From positions 59,511-123,510 of the forward strand of contig NZ_MCUW01000078.1 in assembly GCF_002873335.1 (NCBI RefSeq): a DNA stretch of 64,000 nucleotides. Direction: 5' to 3'. Under the pieces are notes generated by a model. It made no database searches. It was given only the letters and a program-made list of their open reading frames with translations, and was not told the origin of the DNA. This DNA is from Vibrio sp. 10N.286.49.B1. Lineage in GTDB: Bacteria; Pseudomonadota; Gammaproteobacteria; Enterobacterales; Vibrionaceae. Shown here one piece after another: positions 20,327-31,641 of the stretch. The position numbers and the translations under genes are program-made. Positions within the stretch are counted from its first letter, which is position 1. Every line of letters starts with the position of its first letter.

Positions 20327-21838
20327 TTAATCCTCCGTTAGAGGTTTGAATCGACGAAGCTCTGTTAGGCGATAACCTGTATAAGTACCGACTAATAAAA
20401 TCGCTCCAAGGATGACCAGCTGTAAACCGATAAAGTTAAACGTTAGATGTTGGATGTATGGATTGGTCATTGCCAGATAGACAATCACAGCCGTTGCTAG
20501 AGAGCCACCGCCTTGCAGCACGACTTCCTTCACACCTTCTTCTTCCCACAAGATAGACATACGTTCAATCGTCCACGACAGGATGATCATCGGGAAGAAC
20601 GTGATAGAGAGTCCTTCGGTAAGGCCAATCTTAAACGCGACAACGGTAAAGACGGAAATAATCAAAATAACCGTGATTATGACGGCAGATATTCGTGCGA
20701 CTAACAAGAGATTGAGCTTGGATAAGTAACTACGAATGACAAGACCTGTACCGACAATGAGCAAAAAGCCCACAATACCAGTGACCAGTTGAGTCTGCAC
20801 AAATGCGACCGCAATCAGTACCGGCATGAAAGTACCCGATGTTTTTAATCCGACGAGAACGCGCAATAACACAACGATTAACGCACCAATCGGAATCAAC
20901 ATAATGGTCTTAAACATAGCCTGCTCTTCGAGCGGCAAACTGTGGATAGAGAAGTTTAATAGACCATCAGAGTCGACTTTACTGTTTGTTGCCTCTTGCG
21001 CGCTGACTTCTTGAGCGATCATAGTAAAGTGCACTTTACTGTCTTTACCGCCTACGACGTCAAGTAATGACACGTTTGAAGCATCCCAAACCAGTAGGTT
21101 GTTCTTTTTGAGACCGTCTGCAGACTCGGGCGCAAAAATTTGCCATTTAGCGCCGTCCCAGACCTGGATCATTTGCTGAATCGACTGTCTACGACGACCA
21201 TCTTCTAGCTCAATCACGCCAACCGTTTTACTTGGAACTTCAGCAAACGCTAACAGCTTAGCCGCCGCTTGGGTTTTATTCATCGTATTGAGGATAAGTG
21301 CCGAGTTTTGGCTATCGACATCGTTAAGGGTTTTGATGAGTTCGCGAGTGAAGGTGATGTTGTCAGAAGAGCGGCCATTTGCGCGATCAATTAGAGCAAT
21401 CGCCGCGGCTTCTTCTGGGCCGTCAAAGGTTGGGATAACCATGTCGCCAGTGGGTGGCTCTGATTGTGCAACCGCTTGGTCATCGACTAAAAACTGTGTT
21501 TTATAGTATATCGTTTGTGGCCCGTTAGCTTCACGGATAGACCATTCAGCTCGTCGACCAGCATCGGTGTCTACATAAGAGATGCCGTAACCAGGTGAAG
21601 AGGCTGACTCACTGATTAGAGTGAAACCGTCTTGTGTATAGGGAGCGGCTAGGGACACTTTAGCTGGTTCGCCCGTTCCATTGAACTCGACACGAGATTC
21701 AATATCCCAAACTTGACGAGCTTCGCCCGGGGTCCAAGGCACACCATAGGTGTCGTGTCTTAAGACGCTAAGCGCGATACCTATTGCAATCAGTACGCCA
21801 ACTGATAAAAAAAATGGAATACGTGAAGTCATAAACAA
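20327..21838 (-). CDS. Inactive transglutaminase-7TM membrane protein
   Basis: A 503-residue protein. An N-terminal membrane anchor (residues 6-24) is followed by a periplasmic region of about 280 residues resembling a transglutaminase-like fold (ALILNTMNKTQAAAKLLAFAEVP). The C-terminal half has about seven membrane segments from residue 300 on. The conserved family is found with an ATP-grasp and a retropepsin-like protease gene, exactly as here. The work of the complex is not established; envelope sensing or modification is a fair inference. Confidence 0.82.
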   Translation of the reverse strand: MFMTSRIPFFLSVGVLIAIGIALSVLRHDTYGVPWTPGEARQVWDIESRVEFNGTGEPAKVSLAAPYTQDGFTLISESASSPGYGISYVDTDAGRRAEWSIREANGPQTIYYKTQFLVDDQAVAQSEPPTGDMVIPTFDGPEEAAAIALIDRANGRSSDNITFTRELIKTLNDVDSQNSALILNTMNKTQAAAKLLAFAEVPSKTVGVIELEDGRRRQSIQQMIQVWDGAKWQIFAPESADGLKKNNLLVWDASNVSLLDVVGGKDSKVHFTMIAQEVSAQEATNSKVDSDGLLNFSIHSLPLEEQAMFKTIMLIPIGALIVVLLRVLVGLKTSGTFMPVLIAVAFVQTQLVTGIVGFLLIVGTGLVIRSYLSKLNLLLVARISAVIITVILIISVFTVVAFKIGLTEGLSITFFPMIILSWTIERMSILWEEEGVKEVVLQGGGSLATAVIVYLAMTNPYIQHLTFNFIGLQLVILGAILLVGTYTGYRLTELRRFKPLTED

Positions 21839-21886
21839 CCTTATTATTGTAATTTACTTTCCCTGAAAGTGTTATTCAAAAGAGAT

Positions 21887-22621
21887 TCATTCGTTAGAAG
21901 AAAGTATATATTGCTGACTTACGTCTACTAAAGCAATATCTTTGATGAATTCTCTTCCTAGTAATATAGGGTGGGTCATTTGAGAGCGATCTGCCAATGT
22001 AAATTGCGCTTTTTCATGGATTTTTCCGACACGAATCCATAATTGAACGACAGCTCTGCGTTCAGCTTTGTCATTTGTTGGTTGGCGAATCTTGACGTAA
22101 CGTACTACTGGAGATTCAATCCAGCGTTTTTCTTGCTCTTTAGCGTGATCGTCGATGAGATGAAACTTGACCCATTCTTTTCCATCACGCTCAAATACCT
22201 GAATATCAACCGCGTTTAATGAAGAGGTCGCGGCACCAGTATCCACACGAGCGTCAAAGCCGCGTTTTAGGGCATCCAGCTCAACCTTCTCCACTGAACC
22301 TAACAATACGGGCTTCGATGAATTAGAAGCAATGATAGGGGCAGGTTGTTTCTGAGGCTCTGCAAGTTTTTCAACAGCGCTTTTTTGATTACTTTGTAAT
22401 GTGTCGATGCGTTCGGTGAGCGCAATCACTTCGGATTCAAGGCTATCGATGTAGTCACTTTGATTGCTGATTTGTAAATCTAAGTTGGTCAGGCGATTAT
22501 CAATGCGCTGCTCTGAGGTCTCAATCGCGTTTAAGGTACTTTGGTGAAGTTCTTGGTGGTTTACGGAAGTGCAGCCAGCGAGCAGAGCGATGGCGGCAAG
22601 CGGTACCAAGCGTTTGTACAT
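21887..22621 (-). CDS. Retropepsin-like (ATP-dependent zinc protease family) lipoprotein
   Basis: The 244-residue product has a lipoprotein signal (LLAGC lipobox, Cys17) and a coiled coil at about 20-80. The C-terminal retropepsin-type domain carries the active-site DTGA (VDTGAATSSL, about residue 136) and a later LLGREF segment. The family name 'ATP-dependent zinc protease' is historical; the DTGA motif indicates an aspartic protease fold. It is the first gene of the three-gene set and should sit at the membrane facing the periplasm. Confidence 0.83.
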   Translation of the reverse strand: MYKRLVPLAAIALLAGCTSVNHQELHQSTLNAIETSEQRIDNRLTNLDLQISNQSDYIDSLESEVIALTERIDTLQSNQKSAVEKLAEPQKQPAPIIASNSSKPVLLGSVEKVELDALKRGFDARVDTGAATSSLNAVDIQVFERDGKEWVKFHLIDDHAKEQEKRWIESPVVRYVKIRQPTNDKAERRAVVQLWIRVGKIHEKAQFTLADRSQMTHPILLGREFIKDIALVDVSQQYILSSNE

Positions 22622-22681
22622 CTTAAATCCTAAATAGTAAGTGGTCAGTGGGAATGGGTCGACGCGAATTTTAACGCATCA

Positions 22682-22706
22682 AATAGGGAGTATGATACTC
22701 CCTATT
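22682..22706. promoter_or_regulatory. 25-bp near-perfect palindrome between cmoB and the retropepsin gene
   Basis: Arms AATAGGGAGTAT and ATACTCCCTATT are exact complements about a single central G. It lies 61 bases upstream of the retropepsin-like gene and 66 bases beyond the cmoB stop. It could be an operator for the three-gene set or a hairpin terminator for cmoB; no T run follows. Confidence 0.6.
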
Positions 22707-22771
22707 GTCAGCGCTACGTCAGAGTTATTACTTGCCGGTATTGATCGTAGAAAAACCGCGCAAAAATCGAT

Positions 22772-23749
22772 TTAACTGCTTGGATTATCGGCGATTAGTA
22801 CTGCGCGACGTGGCGCTGGATAACCCTCGATTGTTTTGCTTGGGTCATTAGGGTCTAGATAATCAGGTAGTGAATTATGGGTCATCCATTCCGTGGTTCG
22901 TTGTTCGCCGACAGAGGTGACGTTTTCGTCAACAATGCGAACATTTTCAAAGCCTACTTTCTCGAGCCATACCTTTAACGCGAGTGCAGACGGGAAAAAA
23001 TAGACATTGCGCATTTGCGCATAGCGATCGAATGGCACCAATACGGCGTTTTCATCGCCGTCGATAACCAGCGTCTCAAGGATTAACTCACCACCTGGGA
23101 CCAATTGGTTTTTTAGTTGAATCAAATGGTCGAGCGGAGAACGGCGGTGATACAAGACACCCATACTAAAGACGGTATCGAAGGCCTCAAGCTCTGGTAA
23201 TTGCTCAATACCGAGCGGTAACAAATGGGCTCTTTGGTCATCGCCCATGAGTTTACGAATCGCCTCAAACTGCACCAAAAATAGATGAGAAGGGTCGATG
23301 CCCACACACAAGCGTGCGCCTTCGCCTAGCATGCGCCACATGTGGTAACCATTACCGCAACCGACATCGAGAACAGAGCGGTCTTTTAGAGGGGTAATAT
23401 GAGGAAGTACTCGGTCCCACTTCCAGTCTGAGCGCCATTCGGTATCAATATGGATGTCATGGACAGTATACGGACCTTTGCGCCATGGATGGAATGTTCG
23501 AAGCAGGCTTTCGAGTTTTTTCATTTCTCCAACCGGCAGCGCGTCATTATTAGATAAGCTCACACTGTTTTTAAGGTCGATTTGATCTGGCGTGCCGTCT
23601 TGGATTTTTGCCAGTGCTCGCAACCAACGGTCGAAGTCACCATGTTGTGCGTTTTGCCAATCAGTCAATTGTTGTGGCAGTACGGTCAACCATGGCTGTA
23701 AGCGTGTATCTTGGGCAATAAGTTGGTAAAAATTTGCAAAGTTAAACAT
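22772..23749 (-). CDS. cmoB: tRNA U34 carboxymethyltransferase CmoB
   Basis: CmoB transfers the carboxymethyl group from carboxy-SAM to 5-hydroxyuridine 34 of tRNA, giving cmo5U. The 325-residue protein has the E. coli length and signature segments: [56 protein letters not shown] and [14 protein letters not shown]. It lies 21 bases downstream of cmoA, which makes the carboxy-SAM. Confidence 0.96.
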   Translation of the reverse strand: MFNFANFYQLIAQDTRLQPWLTVLPQQLTDWQNAQHGDFDRWLRALAKIQDGTPDQIDLKNSVSLSNNDALPVGEMKKLESLLRTFHPWRKGPYTVHDIHIDTEWRSDWKWDRVLPHITPLKDRSVLDVGCGNGYHMWRMLGEGARLCVGIDPSHLFLVQFEAIRKLMGDDQRAHLLPLGIEQLPELEAFDTVFSMGVLYHRRSPLDHLIQLKNQLVPGGELILETLVIDGDENAVLVPFDRYAQMRNVYFFPSALALKVWLEKVGFENVRIVDENVTSVGEQRTTEWMTHNSLPDYLDPNDPSKTIEGYPAPRRAVLIADNPSS

Positions 23750-23770
23750 GGGAATCTCGATAGGGTTGAC

Positions 23771-24547
<777 letters not shown>

Positions 24548-24779
24548 CTATTCACTATAGCTTGTCATTAGAAGAAAAGAATGGGCAAATTAAGCGCAGA
24601 CGATGAGAAGAAAGAGTGGGGTAACAGAAGGTCAATAAAGCCTATTGTATGGCTGCAAAGATGAGAAACTTTTTCAGACGCAATGTTCTGTTTTACTTGT
24701 GGGGCGTATGCTTTATGTCGGCATGAAGACGCCTGCTTTATAGCGATATTAACTATGAACATGACTCAAGTTAACATGG

Positions 24780-25646
24780 CTAAAACATCGATATTTGTTG
24801 CTCATTTTCCTTCGGTGGAAATGTTGGAAGGCGCGCCAGTTCGACATAGTCGTTGAGCTGTAAATAAAGTCGCTTAGCCAGCTCTGGTGCGAACTGATTA
24901 TCGGGGGTGTGGATCATTAAATACGGCTGTTTTCCTTCTGCTATCCATTGAGGCAGTTTGGATAGCCAAGGTTTAAAGAAAGCATCGTTTTTCGCAAGAT
25001 CAGGGTGACCGATGAATCGAATCATTGGACGCTGAGCTGTAGCAATAGCGTGTACGGGTACCTTAGGCTTGTTGCTGTGGGCGTCGATGACCGCTGGCGT
25101 ATCTGGTTTGGCAGAAAAAACAGGCCGACTGTCCATAATGATTCGATCTATCTCTTGTTCAACGAGCCATTGATTCAAGCGTTTCTCATGGTCGCTTTTA
25201 TCGAAAAAAGCAGGGTGACGAACCTCTACGCCCAAGGGCATGTCGGAAGGGAGTTGTTGGCGAAAGGTCTGCAATGCAGAAAATGCATCGGGACCGAAGC
25301 TACGCGGTAACTGAATCGTCAACATACCCAGTTTTTCTTGTAGCGGCTGCATGGTATCTAAGAATGCTTTAAGTGGCGCTTTACAGTGTTTAAGTTGCTG
25401 ATCGTGAGTAATGGCTTTCGGAAGCTTGAAAGTAAAACGAAAGTTGTTAGGCGTGGCAGCATGCCAATTATTCACCGTGTTGGCGCTGGGTGTGGCGTAA
25501 AACGTGGTATTCCCTTCCACGGTATGGAACACCGAGGCATAGCGCTCTAGGCGTTCATTTGGCTTAGTGCCAGAGCCATATAAGGAATGAAGCCAGTCAC
25601 TGTGGGACCACATGGTTAGGCCTAATCGTAAACTCAGTTCGTTCAT
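24780..25646 (-). CDS. yecE: DUF72 family protein (YecE-like)
   Basis: The 288-residue product has the DUF72 TIM-barrel-like pattern: GLTMWSHSDWL, YASVFHTVEGNTTFYATPS, FRFTFKLPKAITH, LGVEVRHPAFF and YLMIHTPDN. The function is unknown. The E. coli homologue yecE also lies between aspS and cmoAB, so the placement is conserved. Confidence 0.88.
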   Translation of the reverse strand: MNELSLRLGLTMWSHSDWLHSLYGSGTKPNERLERYASVFHTVEGNTTFYATPSANTVNNWHAATPNNFRFTFKLPKAITHDQQLKHCKAPLKAFLDTMQPLQEKLGMLTIQLPRSFGPDAFSALQTFRQQLPSDMPLGVEVRHPAFFDKSDHEKRLNQWLVEQEIDRIIMDSRPVFSAKPDTPAVIDAHSNKPKVPVHAIATAQRPMIRFIGHPDLAKNDAFFKPWLSKLPQWIAEGKQPYLMIHTPDNQFAPELAKRLYLQLNDYVELARLPTFPPKENEQQISMF

Positions 25647-25866
25647 TCTGGCGTCCGCTGCTGGATTGTTGATATTTTGTCCATTTGGTCAAATAGACGA
25701 AGTCTGACGGTAATTAAACACAACAAAACTGTCAATTTAGGTCGATTTTAGACGATTTTCCGAGTATAAATGAACCTTTGATTTTGTGCGTGGTAATTGT
25801 GGTTATTCAATAAGCAGTTCACGGGCAATTTGATTCTTTTAATAATTGGAAATTGGGAAATTCACT

Positions 25867-27642
25867 ATGCGTAGCCATTACTGTGGTCACCTGAACAAGT
25901 CCCTTGCAGGACAAACTGTAGATTTGTGCGGCTGGGTTAATCGTCGCCGTGATTTAGGCGGTCTTATCTTTATTGATATGCGAGATCGCGAAGGTATCGT
26001 TCAGGTAGTTGTCGATCCAGATATGGCGGATGTGTTCGAAGTGGCAAGCCAACTTCGTAACGAATTCTGCATTAAGCTGACGGGTGAAGTTCGCGTTCGT
26101 CCAGAAAGCCAAGTGAACAAAGACATGGCAACGGGTGAAGTGGAAATTCTAGCATCAGGCCTAGAAATCATTAACCGTTCAGATGTACTGCCTCTTGATT
26201 TCAACCAAACTAACTCAGAAGAGCAGCGCCTGAAGTATCGTTATATCGATCTTCGTCGTCCAGAGATGAGCGACCGCATTAAATTGCGTGCTAAAGCGTC
26301 AAGCTTTGTTCGTCGTTTCCTAGATGACAATGGCTTCCTCGACATTGAGACACCAGTACTGACGAAAGCAACACCAGAAGGTGCGCGTGATTACTTGGTA
26401 CCAAGCCGCGTACATAAAGGGTCATTCTACGCATTGCCGCAATCACCGCAGCTATTTAAGCAGCTTCTGATGATGTCTGGTTTTGACCGTTACTACCAGA
26501 TCGTTAAATGTTTCCGTGATGAAGATTTGCGTGCTGACCGTCAGCCTGAATTTACTCAAATCGATATCGAAACCTCATTCATGTCAGCAGAGCAAGTGCG
26601 TGCAACGACAGAGAAAATGGTTCGTGACATGTGGCAGGAATTGCTGACAGTCGATCTGGGTGATTTCCCTATCATGCCGTTCTCTGAAGCGATTCGTCGT
26701 TTTGGTTCTGATAAGCCTGATCTACGTAACCCATTAGAGCTTGTTGATATTGCTGACCTTGTTAAAGATGTCGAATTCAAAGTGTTCTCTGGCCCTGCGA
26801 ACAACGAAAAAGGCCGCGTAGCGGTTATTCGTGTTCCTGGTGGCGCGAAGCTGACTCGTAAGCAAATTGATGGCTACGGCGAGTTTGTTGGTATCTACGG
26901 AGCGAAAGGCTTGGCATGGATGAAAGTGAACGATCGTGCCGCTGGCATTGATGGTGTTCAGTCTCCAGTGGCTAAGTTCCTAAACGAAGAAGTGATCAAC
27001 GGTATCCTTGAGCGCACTCAAGCAGAATCTGGCGATATTATCTTGTTTGGTGCTGATACTCAGAATGTCGTCTCTGAAGCACTTGGCGCGTTGCGTCTAA
27101 AACTGGGTAAAGACCTAGAGCTAACAGATACATCAGCATGGAAACCACTTTGGGTTATCGATTTCCCAATGTTTGAAGAAGATGGCGAAGGTAACTTGCA
27201 CGCGATGCACCACCCATTCACATCACCTTTAGGCATGGATGCAGAAACGCTTAAAGCAAACCCTGCCGCGGCGATTTCAAATGCATACGACATGGTTATT
27301 AACGGCTACGAAGTGGGTGGCGGTTCTGTACGTATTCATAATGCAGAAATGCAGTCTGCGGTATTTGGCATCTTAGGTATTGAAGAAACTGAGCAACGCG
27401 AGAAGTTTGGCTTCCTACTTGACGCATTGAAGTACGGTACGCCACCTCATGCTGGTCTTGCGTTCGGCCTTGACCGTTTGGTGATGCTACTGTGTGGAAC
27501 TGACAATATCCGTGACGTTATTGCGTTCCCTAAAACGACGGCAGCAGCATGTCTACTGACAGATGCGCCTAGCCTTGCAAACCCTGCTTCACTTGATGAG
27601 CTTGCGATTGCGGTGAAAGTTGCCAAAGAGAAAGACGCATAA
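25867..27642 (+). CDS. aspS: Aspartate-tRNA ligase
   Basis: AspS charges tRNA-Asp. The 591-residue class II synthetase has the N-terminal anticodon-binding OB fold ([20 protein letters not shown]), motif 2 [18 protein letters not shown], the bacterial insertion domain (about 290-420) and motif 3 GLAFGLDRL. The longest frame begins at a TTG at 25846, but ATG 25867 gives [12 protein letters not shown], aligning with E. coli MRTEYCG. A clear terminator follows. Confidence 0.97.
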   Translation: MRSHYCGHLNKSLAGQTVDLCGWVNRRRDLGGLIFIDMRDREGIVQVVVDPDMADVFEVASQLRNEFCIKLTGEVRVRPESQVNKDMATGEVEILASGLEIINRSDVLPLDFNQTNSEEQRLKYRYIDLRRPEMSDRIKLRAKASSFVRRFLDDNGFLDIETPVLTKATPEGARDYLVPSRVHKGSFYALPQSPQLFKQLLMMSGFDRYYQIVKCFRDEDLRADRQPEFTQIDIETSFMSAEQVRATTEKMVRDMWQELLTVDLGDFPIMPFSEAIRRFGSDKPDLRNPLELVDIADLVKDVEFKVFSGPANNEKGRVAVIRVPGGAKLTRKQIDGYGEFVGIYGAKGLAWMKVNDRAAGIDGVQSPVAKFLNEEVINGILERTQAESGDIILFGADTQNVVSEALGALRLKLGKDLELTDTSAWKPLWVIDFPMFEEDGEGNLHAMHHPFTSPLGMDAETLKANPAAAISNAYDMVINGYEVGGGSVRIHNAEMQSAVFGILGIEETEQREKFGFLLDALKYGTPPHAGLAFGLDRLVMLLCGTDNIRDVIAFPKTTAAACLLTDAPSLANPASLDELAIAVKVAKEKDA

Positions 27643-27753
27643 GACGTTTTTTTGTACCGATGATTTCTGGTGTACAGATTAGCCATACGCGCATATATCG
27701 ATTCAAGCGCCTGTAAGGCTATGAATATATAGATACAATGAAATCAAACAAAT

Positions 27754-27777
27754 AATCCCGCTCCGGCGGGATTTTTT
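27754..27777 (+). terminator. Rho-independent terminator after aspS
   Basis: The stem ATCCCGC/GCGGGAT encloses TCCG and is followed by six T residues. Confidence 0.92.
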
Positions 27778-27852
27778 ATACCTAATTTAGGTATAGTAAT
27801 GACAATCACCTTCTCAATCTTATCCAATTAAATAGAATTCAAAGGATTCCTT

Positions 27853-28596
27853 ATGGCTGGTCATAGTAAATGGGCGAACATACGTCATCGTAAAGCGGCG
27901 CAAGACTCAAAGCGTGGCAAGATTTTCACTAAGCTGATTCGTGAAATTGTGGTTGCAGCAAAAGAAGGCGGCGCAGAGCCTGAGAACAACCCGCGTTTAA
28001 GAGCGGCAATTGATAAAGCATTATCCAACAACATGACGCGAGACACAGTGAATCGTGCCGTCAGTCGTGGAGCGGGTGGCGAAGGCGACGACAATATGGA
28101 AACCGTGATCTATGAGGGCTATGGACCCGCGGGCACCGCAGTCATGGTTGAATGCATGACCGACAACCGAAACCGAACCGTTTCAGGTGTGCGCCACGCC
28201 TTTTCAAAGTCAGGTGGTAACCTGGGAACGGACGGCAGCGTCAGCTATCTATTCGAAAAGAAAGGTGTGATCTCCTACGCCCCGGGCCTAAATGAAGATG
28301 ATGTCATGGAAGTCGCGCTTGAAAGCGGTGCCGATGATATTGAAACGGGCGATGATGGAGCCATTGATGTCTATACAGCACCTGCTGAATTTGGTCAGGT
28401 AAAAGATGCACTCGATTCAGCGGGATTAGAAGCAGCGAACGCTGAAGTAACGTTGGTACCGTCAACGAAAGCGGATCTGGATATAGAGTCCGCCCCGAAA
28501 CTTTTGCGCCTTATCGATGCATTAGAAGATTTAGATGATGTCCAAGAGGTTTATCACAATGGTGACATCTCTGACGATGTCGCGGCTGCGTTATAA
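27853..28596 (+). CDS. yebC: YebC/PmpR-family protein
   Basis: The 247-residue product starts [18 protein letters not shown] and has [22 protein letters not shown], the family hallmarks. It was long annotated as a transcriptional regulator, and more recent work links the family to translation. It is preceded by AAAGGA and lies 2 bases before ruvC, in the conserved yebC-ruvC order. Confidence 0.95.
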   Translation: MAGHSKWANIRHRKAAQDSKRGKIFTKLIREIVVAAKEGGAEPENNPRLRAAIDKALSNNMTRDTVNRAVSRGAGGEGDDNMETVIYEGYGPAGTAVMVECMTDNRNRTVSGVRHAFSKSGGNLGTDGSVSYLFEKKGVISYAPGLNEDDVMEVALESGADDIETGDDGAIDVYTAPAEFGQVKDALDSAGLEAANAEVTLVPSTKADLDIESAPKLLRLIDALEDLDDVQEVYHNGDISDDVAAAL

Positions 28597-28598
28597 CC

Positions 28599-29120
28599 AT
28601 GTCGATTATTCTTGGTATTGATCCCGGCTCTCGAATTACAGGTTACGGTGTCATTCGCCAACAAGGCAGACATTTATACTATCTCGGCAGTGGCTGTATT
28701 CGTATGTCTGAAAAAGAGTTGCCTGGACGCCTCAAGCAGATCTACGCCGGCGTGAGTGAAATTATCACTCAGTTCCAACCCGATGTTTTTGCCATTGAGC
28801 AAGTGTTTATGTCTAAAAACGCCGACTCAGCGCTTAAACTTGGACAAGCGCGTGGCAGTGCTATTGTTGCGGCGGTTAATCACGACCTTCCGGTCCATGA
28901 ATACGCGGCGCGTTTAATCAAACAAGCCGTGACAGGTACGGGTGGGGCAGATAAAGCGCAAGTGCAACATATGGTGATGAGTATGCTCAAGCTTGCAGCA
29001 AAACCACAAGCGGACGCAGCGGATGCGCTGGGTGTCGCGATTTGCCATGCGAACACCAATAAAACGCTCATTGCATTGGCGGGTAAAGCCACTGGTGCTA
29101 AGCGTGGACGCTATCGATAG
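28599..29120 (+). CDS. ruvC: Holliday junction resolvase RuvC
   Basis: RuvC cuts Holliday junctions symmetrically, guided by RuvAB. The 173-residue RNase H-fold enzyme has the acidic residues in [20 protein letters not shown] and [10 protein letters not shown]. The gene normally leads straight to ruvA in Vibrio; here an extra gene lies between them. Confidence 0.96.
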   Translation: MSIILGIDPGSRITGYGVIRQQGRHLYYLGSGCIRMSEKELPGRLKQIYAGVSEIITQFQPDVFAIEQVFMSKNADSALKLGQARGSAIVAAVNHDLPVHEYAARLIKQAVTGTGGADKAQVQHMVMSMLKLAAKPQADAADALGVAICHANTNKTLIALAGKATGAKRGRYR

Positions 29121-29414
29121 GGCGTATTGCCCTATCAATTATTGATTCACTCAGCCGATCATATACTGTCCTACCTGACTATTTATTGCTTGATACCCCG
29201 TATTCCCCTGATTCGCCGCCTTCTCAGATGCGATGCATAGCGCCTTCTCCGATGTTATACATGGTGTTATGCATAGTGGCTTATCTAGCTAAGCTGGTGG
29301 CTAGCGCACTAGAAAGCGTCGCCCTTGTTGCCGATGATATTTTTAACGATAAGCACCCCACACTTTTGTGGCAAACCCGAGTGAATGTATTGTTAAATTA
29401 TTGTTACTATATAT

Positions 29415-29448
29415 AATTGGTCCGATGAGTCATGTCAACGGACCAATT
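29415..29448 (+). promoter_or_regulatory. Perfect inverted repeat over the start region of the MCP-like gene
   Basis: AATTGGTCCG (29415-29424) and CGGACCAATT (29439-29448) form a 10-bp perfect stem with a 14-base loop, ending 3 bases before ATG 29452. The only purine-rich stretch near that ATG lies in the 3' arm, so folding would hide it. It may be an operator or a translational switch. The 290 bases between ruvC and this repeat contain only an unsupported 76-codon frame. Confidence 0.55.
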
Positions 29449-29451
29449 AGA

Positions 29452-30894
29452 ATGAAAAACAATGTCATCTGGCACACCTTTATATTTGATGCTTCTCGTT
29501 TGTCCCATACGGTATTAAGAAGGGCTGAGATTACGGCTGTTTTTGCTGTTGTGGCTTTTATTGTGGGTTTATATAGCGCAATTAAGTGGCATGGCAATGG
29601 ACATGCGGCTTTGTTCATGACGTCTCTCATTCTAATCGTGTTGGAGTGTATCTCTGTTGCGCTGTTACGCTGGACACGCGGCATTACCCTCGCGCTAAAT
29701 GTTGGCTTTCTTGGCATGACCACGCATGCACTGAATATCATTTACCAAAGTGGTGGTATTGTTGATTCCACTCAATCATTTTGGGCGCCGTTACTTATTG
29801 TGGCTTTTTACCTGTCTGCATCACGCGTGATGGCGTTAACCTGGAGCCTGACTATCGTGCTCGTCGCCTGTGCGATGACGTATCTTCACACGACGGGTTA
29901 TGCTTATCCCCAGATTGAGTTGTCCGCGAGTAAGCAGACTATCGAGATATGGTCTGGGATGATATTGCCGCTGTTGGTGATCTGTTTTGCGCAAAGCTTT
30001 ACCTCAAAACAAAAAGAGCGCGCCATTGCCCGCGCAGAAAAATCGTTACAACAAAGTGAGCATGAAGCGCAGAAATCGGCCGAGGGACAATCGAAACTCG
30101 ATGCGACATTTGTGGTGGTGAATGAGAGTGTGGAAGAGCTGGATGAGGTCATCCACCATGTGAATACGCAGTCGTCGCAACTCACTGACAATGTGCAATC
30201 CTTAGGGTTAAATAGCGCCTCTCAAGCGAGCGCTGCGGAAGAAATGAGTCAACAGCTAGAGCAGCTTTCCGCGTTTACTCAAGATTCGGTGGCCTTCATG
30301 TCACAAGTGACGCAGCAAACGGAAGCCATAAAATCCCAGGCAGAAAGCAGCAGTGACATGCTAAGCGCGTCAACCCAAGCGATCGCTAACATAGACCAAA
30401 GTAACCAAAAAGTGGTCTCGGTGATGGCGCTGATCACGACCGTGGCTGACCAAACCAATTTACTCGCACTTAACGCTGCCATTGAAGCGGCACGCGCTGG
30501 TGAGCACGGCCGAGGTTTTGCTGTGGTGGCAGAGCAGGTACGGGAATTGTCATCCAAAACCAGTAACTCGGTTGAAGAGATCCGTGCACTCATTGGGGAT
30601 AGTCAAAGAGAGATTACTTCTGGCCAGCAAACGATTCAGACGACGGTGACGGAATTAAGTCAGATGATTGAGCAAGTTCAGGTGATTTCGACTGAGATTA
30701 GCAACCTAAGCCAACTGGTCAGCCAACAGAACCAAGCAATTAGCGAGCTAGATCAAGCCAGTAGTGAGGTCGCACATTCAGTCGCGGACAGTAAAACGGT
30801 CGCGGAAGATATTCAATCGATTACCCTAAAACTGAACCAACAGATCAATGAGGGAACAGAGTTGTCTGAGCGTCTTCGTACCGTATTAGCTTAA
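29452..30894 (+). CDS. Methyl-accepting chemotaxis-like protein with membrane-embedded N-terminus
   Basis: About 480 residues. The N-terminal 185 or so carry about six membrane helices with only short loops, so there is no periplasmic ligand domain. A coiled coil and MCP signalling domain follow; the hairpin tip reads [19 protein letters not shown] then [14 protein letters not shown]. There is no clear HAMP domain and no C-terminal NWETF-type pentapeptide. It may pass on a signal sensed in the membrane to CheA/CheW. ATG 29452 ([10 protein letters not shown]) was chosen; ATG 29425 and GTG 29368 are alternatives. It interrupts ruvC-ruvA. Confidence 0.82.
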   Translation: MKNNVIWHTFIFDASRLSHTVLRRAEITAVFAVVAFIVGLYSAIKWHGNGHAALFMTSLILIVLECISVALLRWTRGITLALNVGFLGMTTHALNIIYQSGGIVDSTQSFWAPLLIVAFYLSASRVMALTWSLTIVLVACAMTYLHTTGYAYPQIELSASKQTIEIWSGMILPLLVICFAQSFTSKQKERAIARAEKSLQQSEHEAQKSAEGQSKLDATFVVVNESVEELDEVIHHVNTQSSQLTDNVQSLGLNSASQASAAEEMSQQLEQLSAFTQDSVAFMSQVTQQTEAIKSQAESSSDMLSASTQAIANIDQSNQKVVSVMALITTVADQTNLLALNAAIEAARAGEHGRGFAVVAEQVRELSSKTSNSVEEIRALIGDSQREITSGQQTIQTTVTELSQMIEQVQVISTEISNLSQLVSQQNQAISELDQASSEVAHSVADSKTVAEDIQSITLKLNQQINEGTELSERLRTVLA

Positions 30895-30999
30895 TCACGC
30901 GGTAGCTGCCGCTTCGAACGGTCTCGCCTAAATAACTGGATACCCATCCAGTTATTCTATATCCTAAGCCCTATTACAATAAGCATGAGAAATTACACT

Positions 31000-31611
31000 G
31001 TGATAGGACGATTACGCGGAATTCTAGTCGAGAAGCAGCCCCCTGAATTATTGATTGAGGTAGGGGGTGTTGGCTATGAAGTCCAAATGCCAATGAGCTG
31101 TTTCTATGAATTGCCAGAAGTCGGTCAAGAAGCCATTATTTATACACACTTTGTCGTGCGAGAAGATGCGCAACTTTTGTATGGCTTTAACTCGGTGAGC
31201 GAGCGAGCGCTGTTCAGAGAGGTCATTAAGGCCAACGGTGTCGGACCAAAACTGGGCCTAGGTATCCTTTCCGGTATGTCGGCGAGTCAGTTTGTTTCTT
31301 GTGTTGAGCGTGAAGACATCTCCACATTAGTGAAGCTTCCTGGTGTCGGTAAGAAAACCGCTGAACGCCTCGTGGTTGAAATGAAAGACCGTCTGAAAGG
31401 GTGGGGGGCCGGTGACCTATTTACTCCGGCAACCGATGCAGCGCCAATTGATGGCATGTCATCGTCGAATAACGCAGAAGATGAAGCGGTGAGTGCGCTG
31501 CTTGCGCTAGGCTATAAATCTGCGCAAGCATCCAAAGTGGTGTCACAAGTAGCAAAGCCTGGAATGAGCAGCGAAGCGCTTATCCGAGAAGCATTGCGTA
31601 CCATGGTTTAA
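31000..31611 (+). CDS. ruvA: Holliday junction branch migration protein RuvA
   Basis: RuvA binds the Holliday junction and loads RuvB rings. The 203-residue protein has the OB fold ([20 protein letters not shown]), helix-hairpin-helix motifs ([12 protein letters not shown] and [16 protein letters not shown]) and the C-terminal RuvB-binding domain. An ATG at 30985 lies in frame, but GTG 31000 gives VIGRLRG, aligning with the family start (MIGRLRG). RuvB follows after 30 bases. Confidence 0.94.
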   Translation: MIGRLRGILVEKQPPELLIEVGGVGYEVQMPMSCFYELPEVGQEAIIYTHFVVREDAQLLYGFNSVSERALFREVIKANGVGPKLGLGILSGMSASQFVSCVEREDISTLVKLPGVGKKTAERLVVEMKDRLKGWGAGDLFTPATDAAPIDGMSSSNNAEDEAVSALLALGYKSAQASKVVSQVAKPGMSSEALIREALRTMV

Positions 31612-31641
31612 GCTTGATAACGGTTCAATAGAGACGAATAT

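Noticed and set aside
24568..24762. 64-codon minus-strand frame between yecE and cmoA
   Set aside because: No support from motifs, start signal or context.
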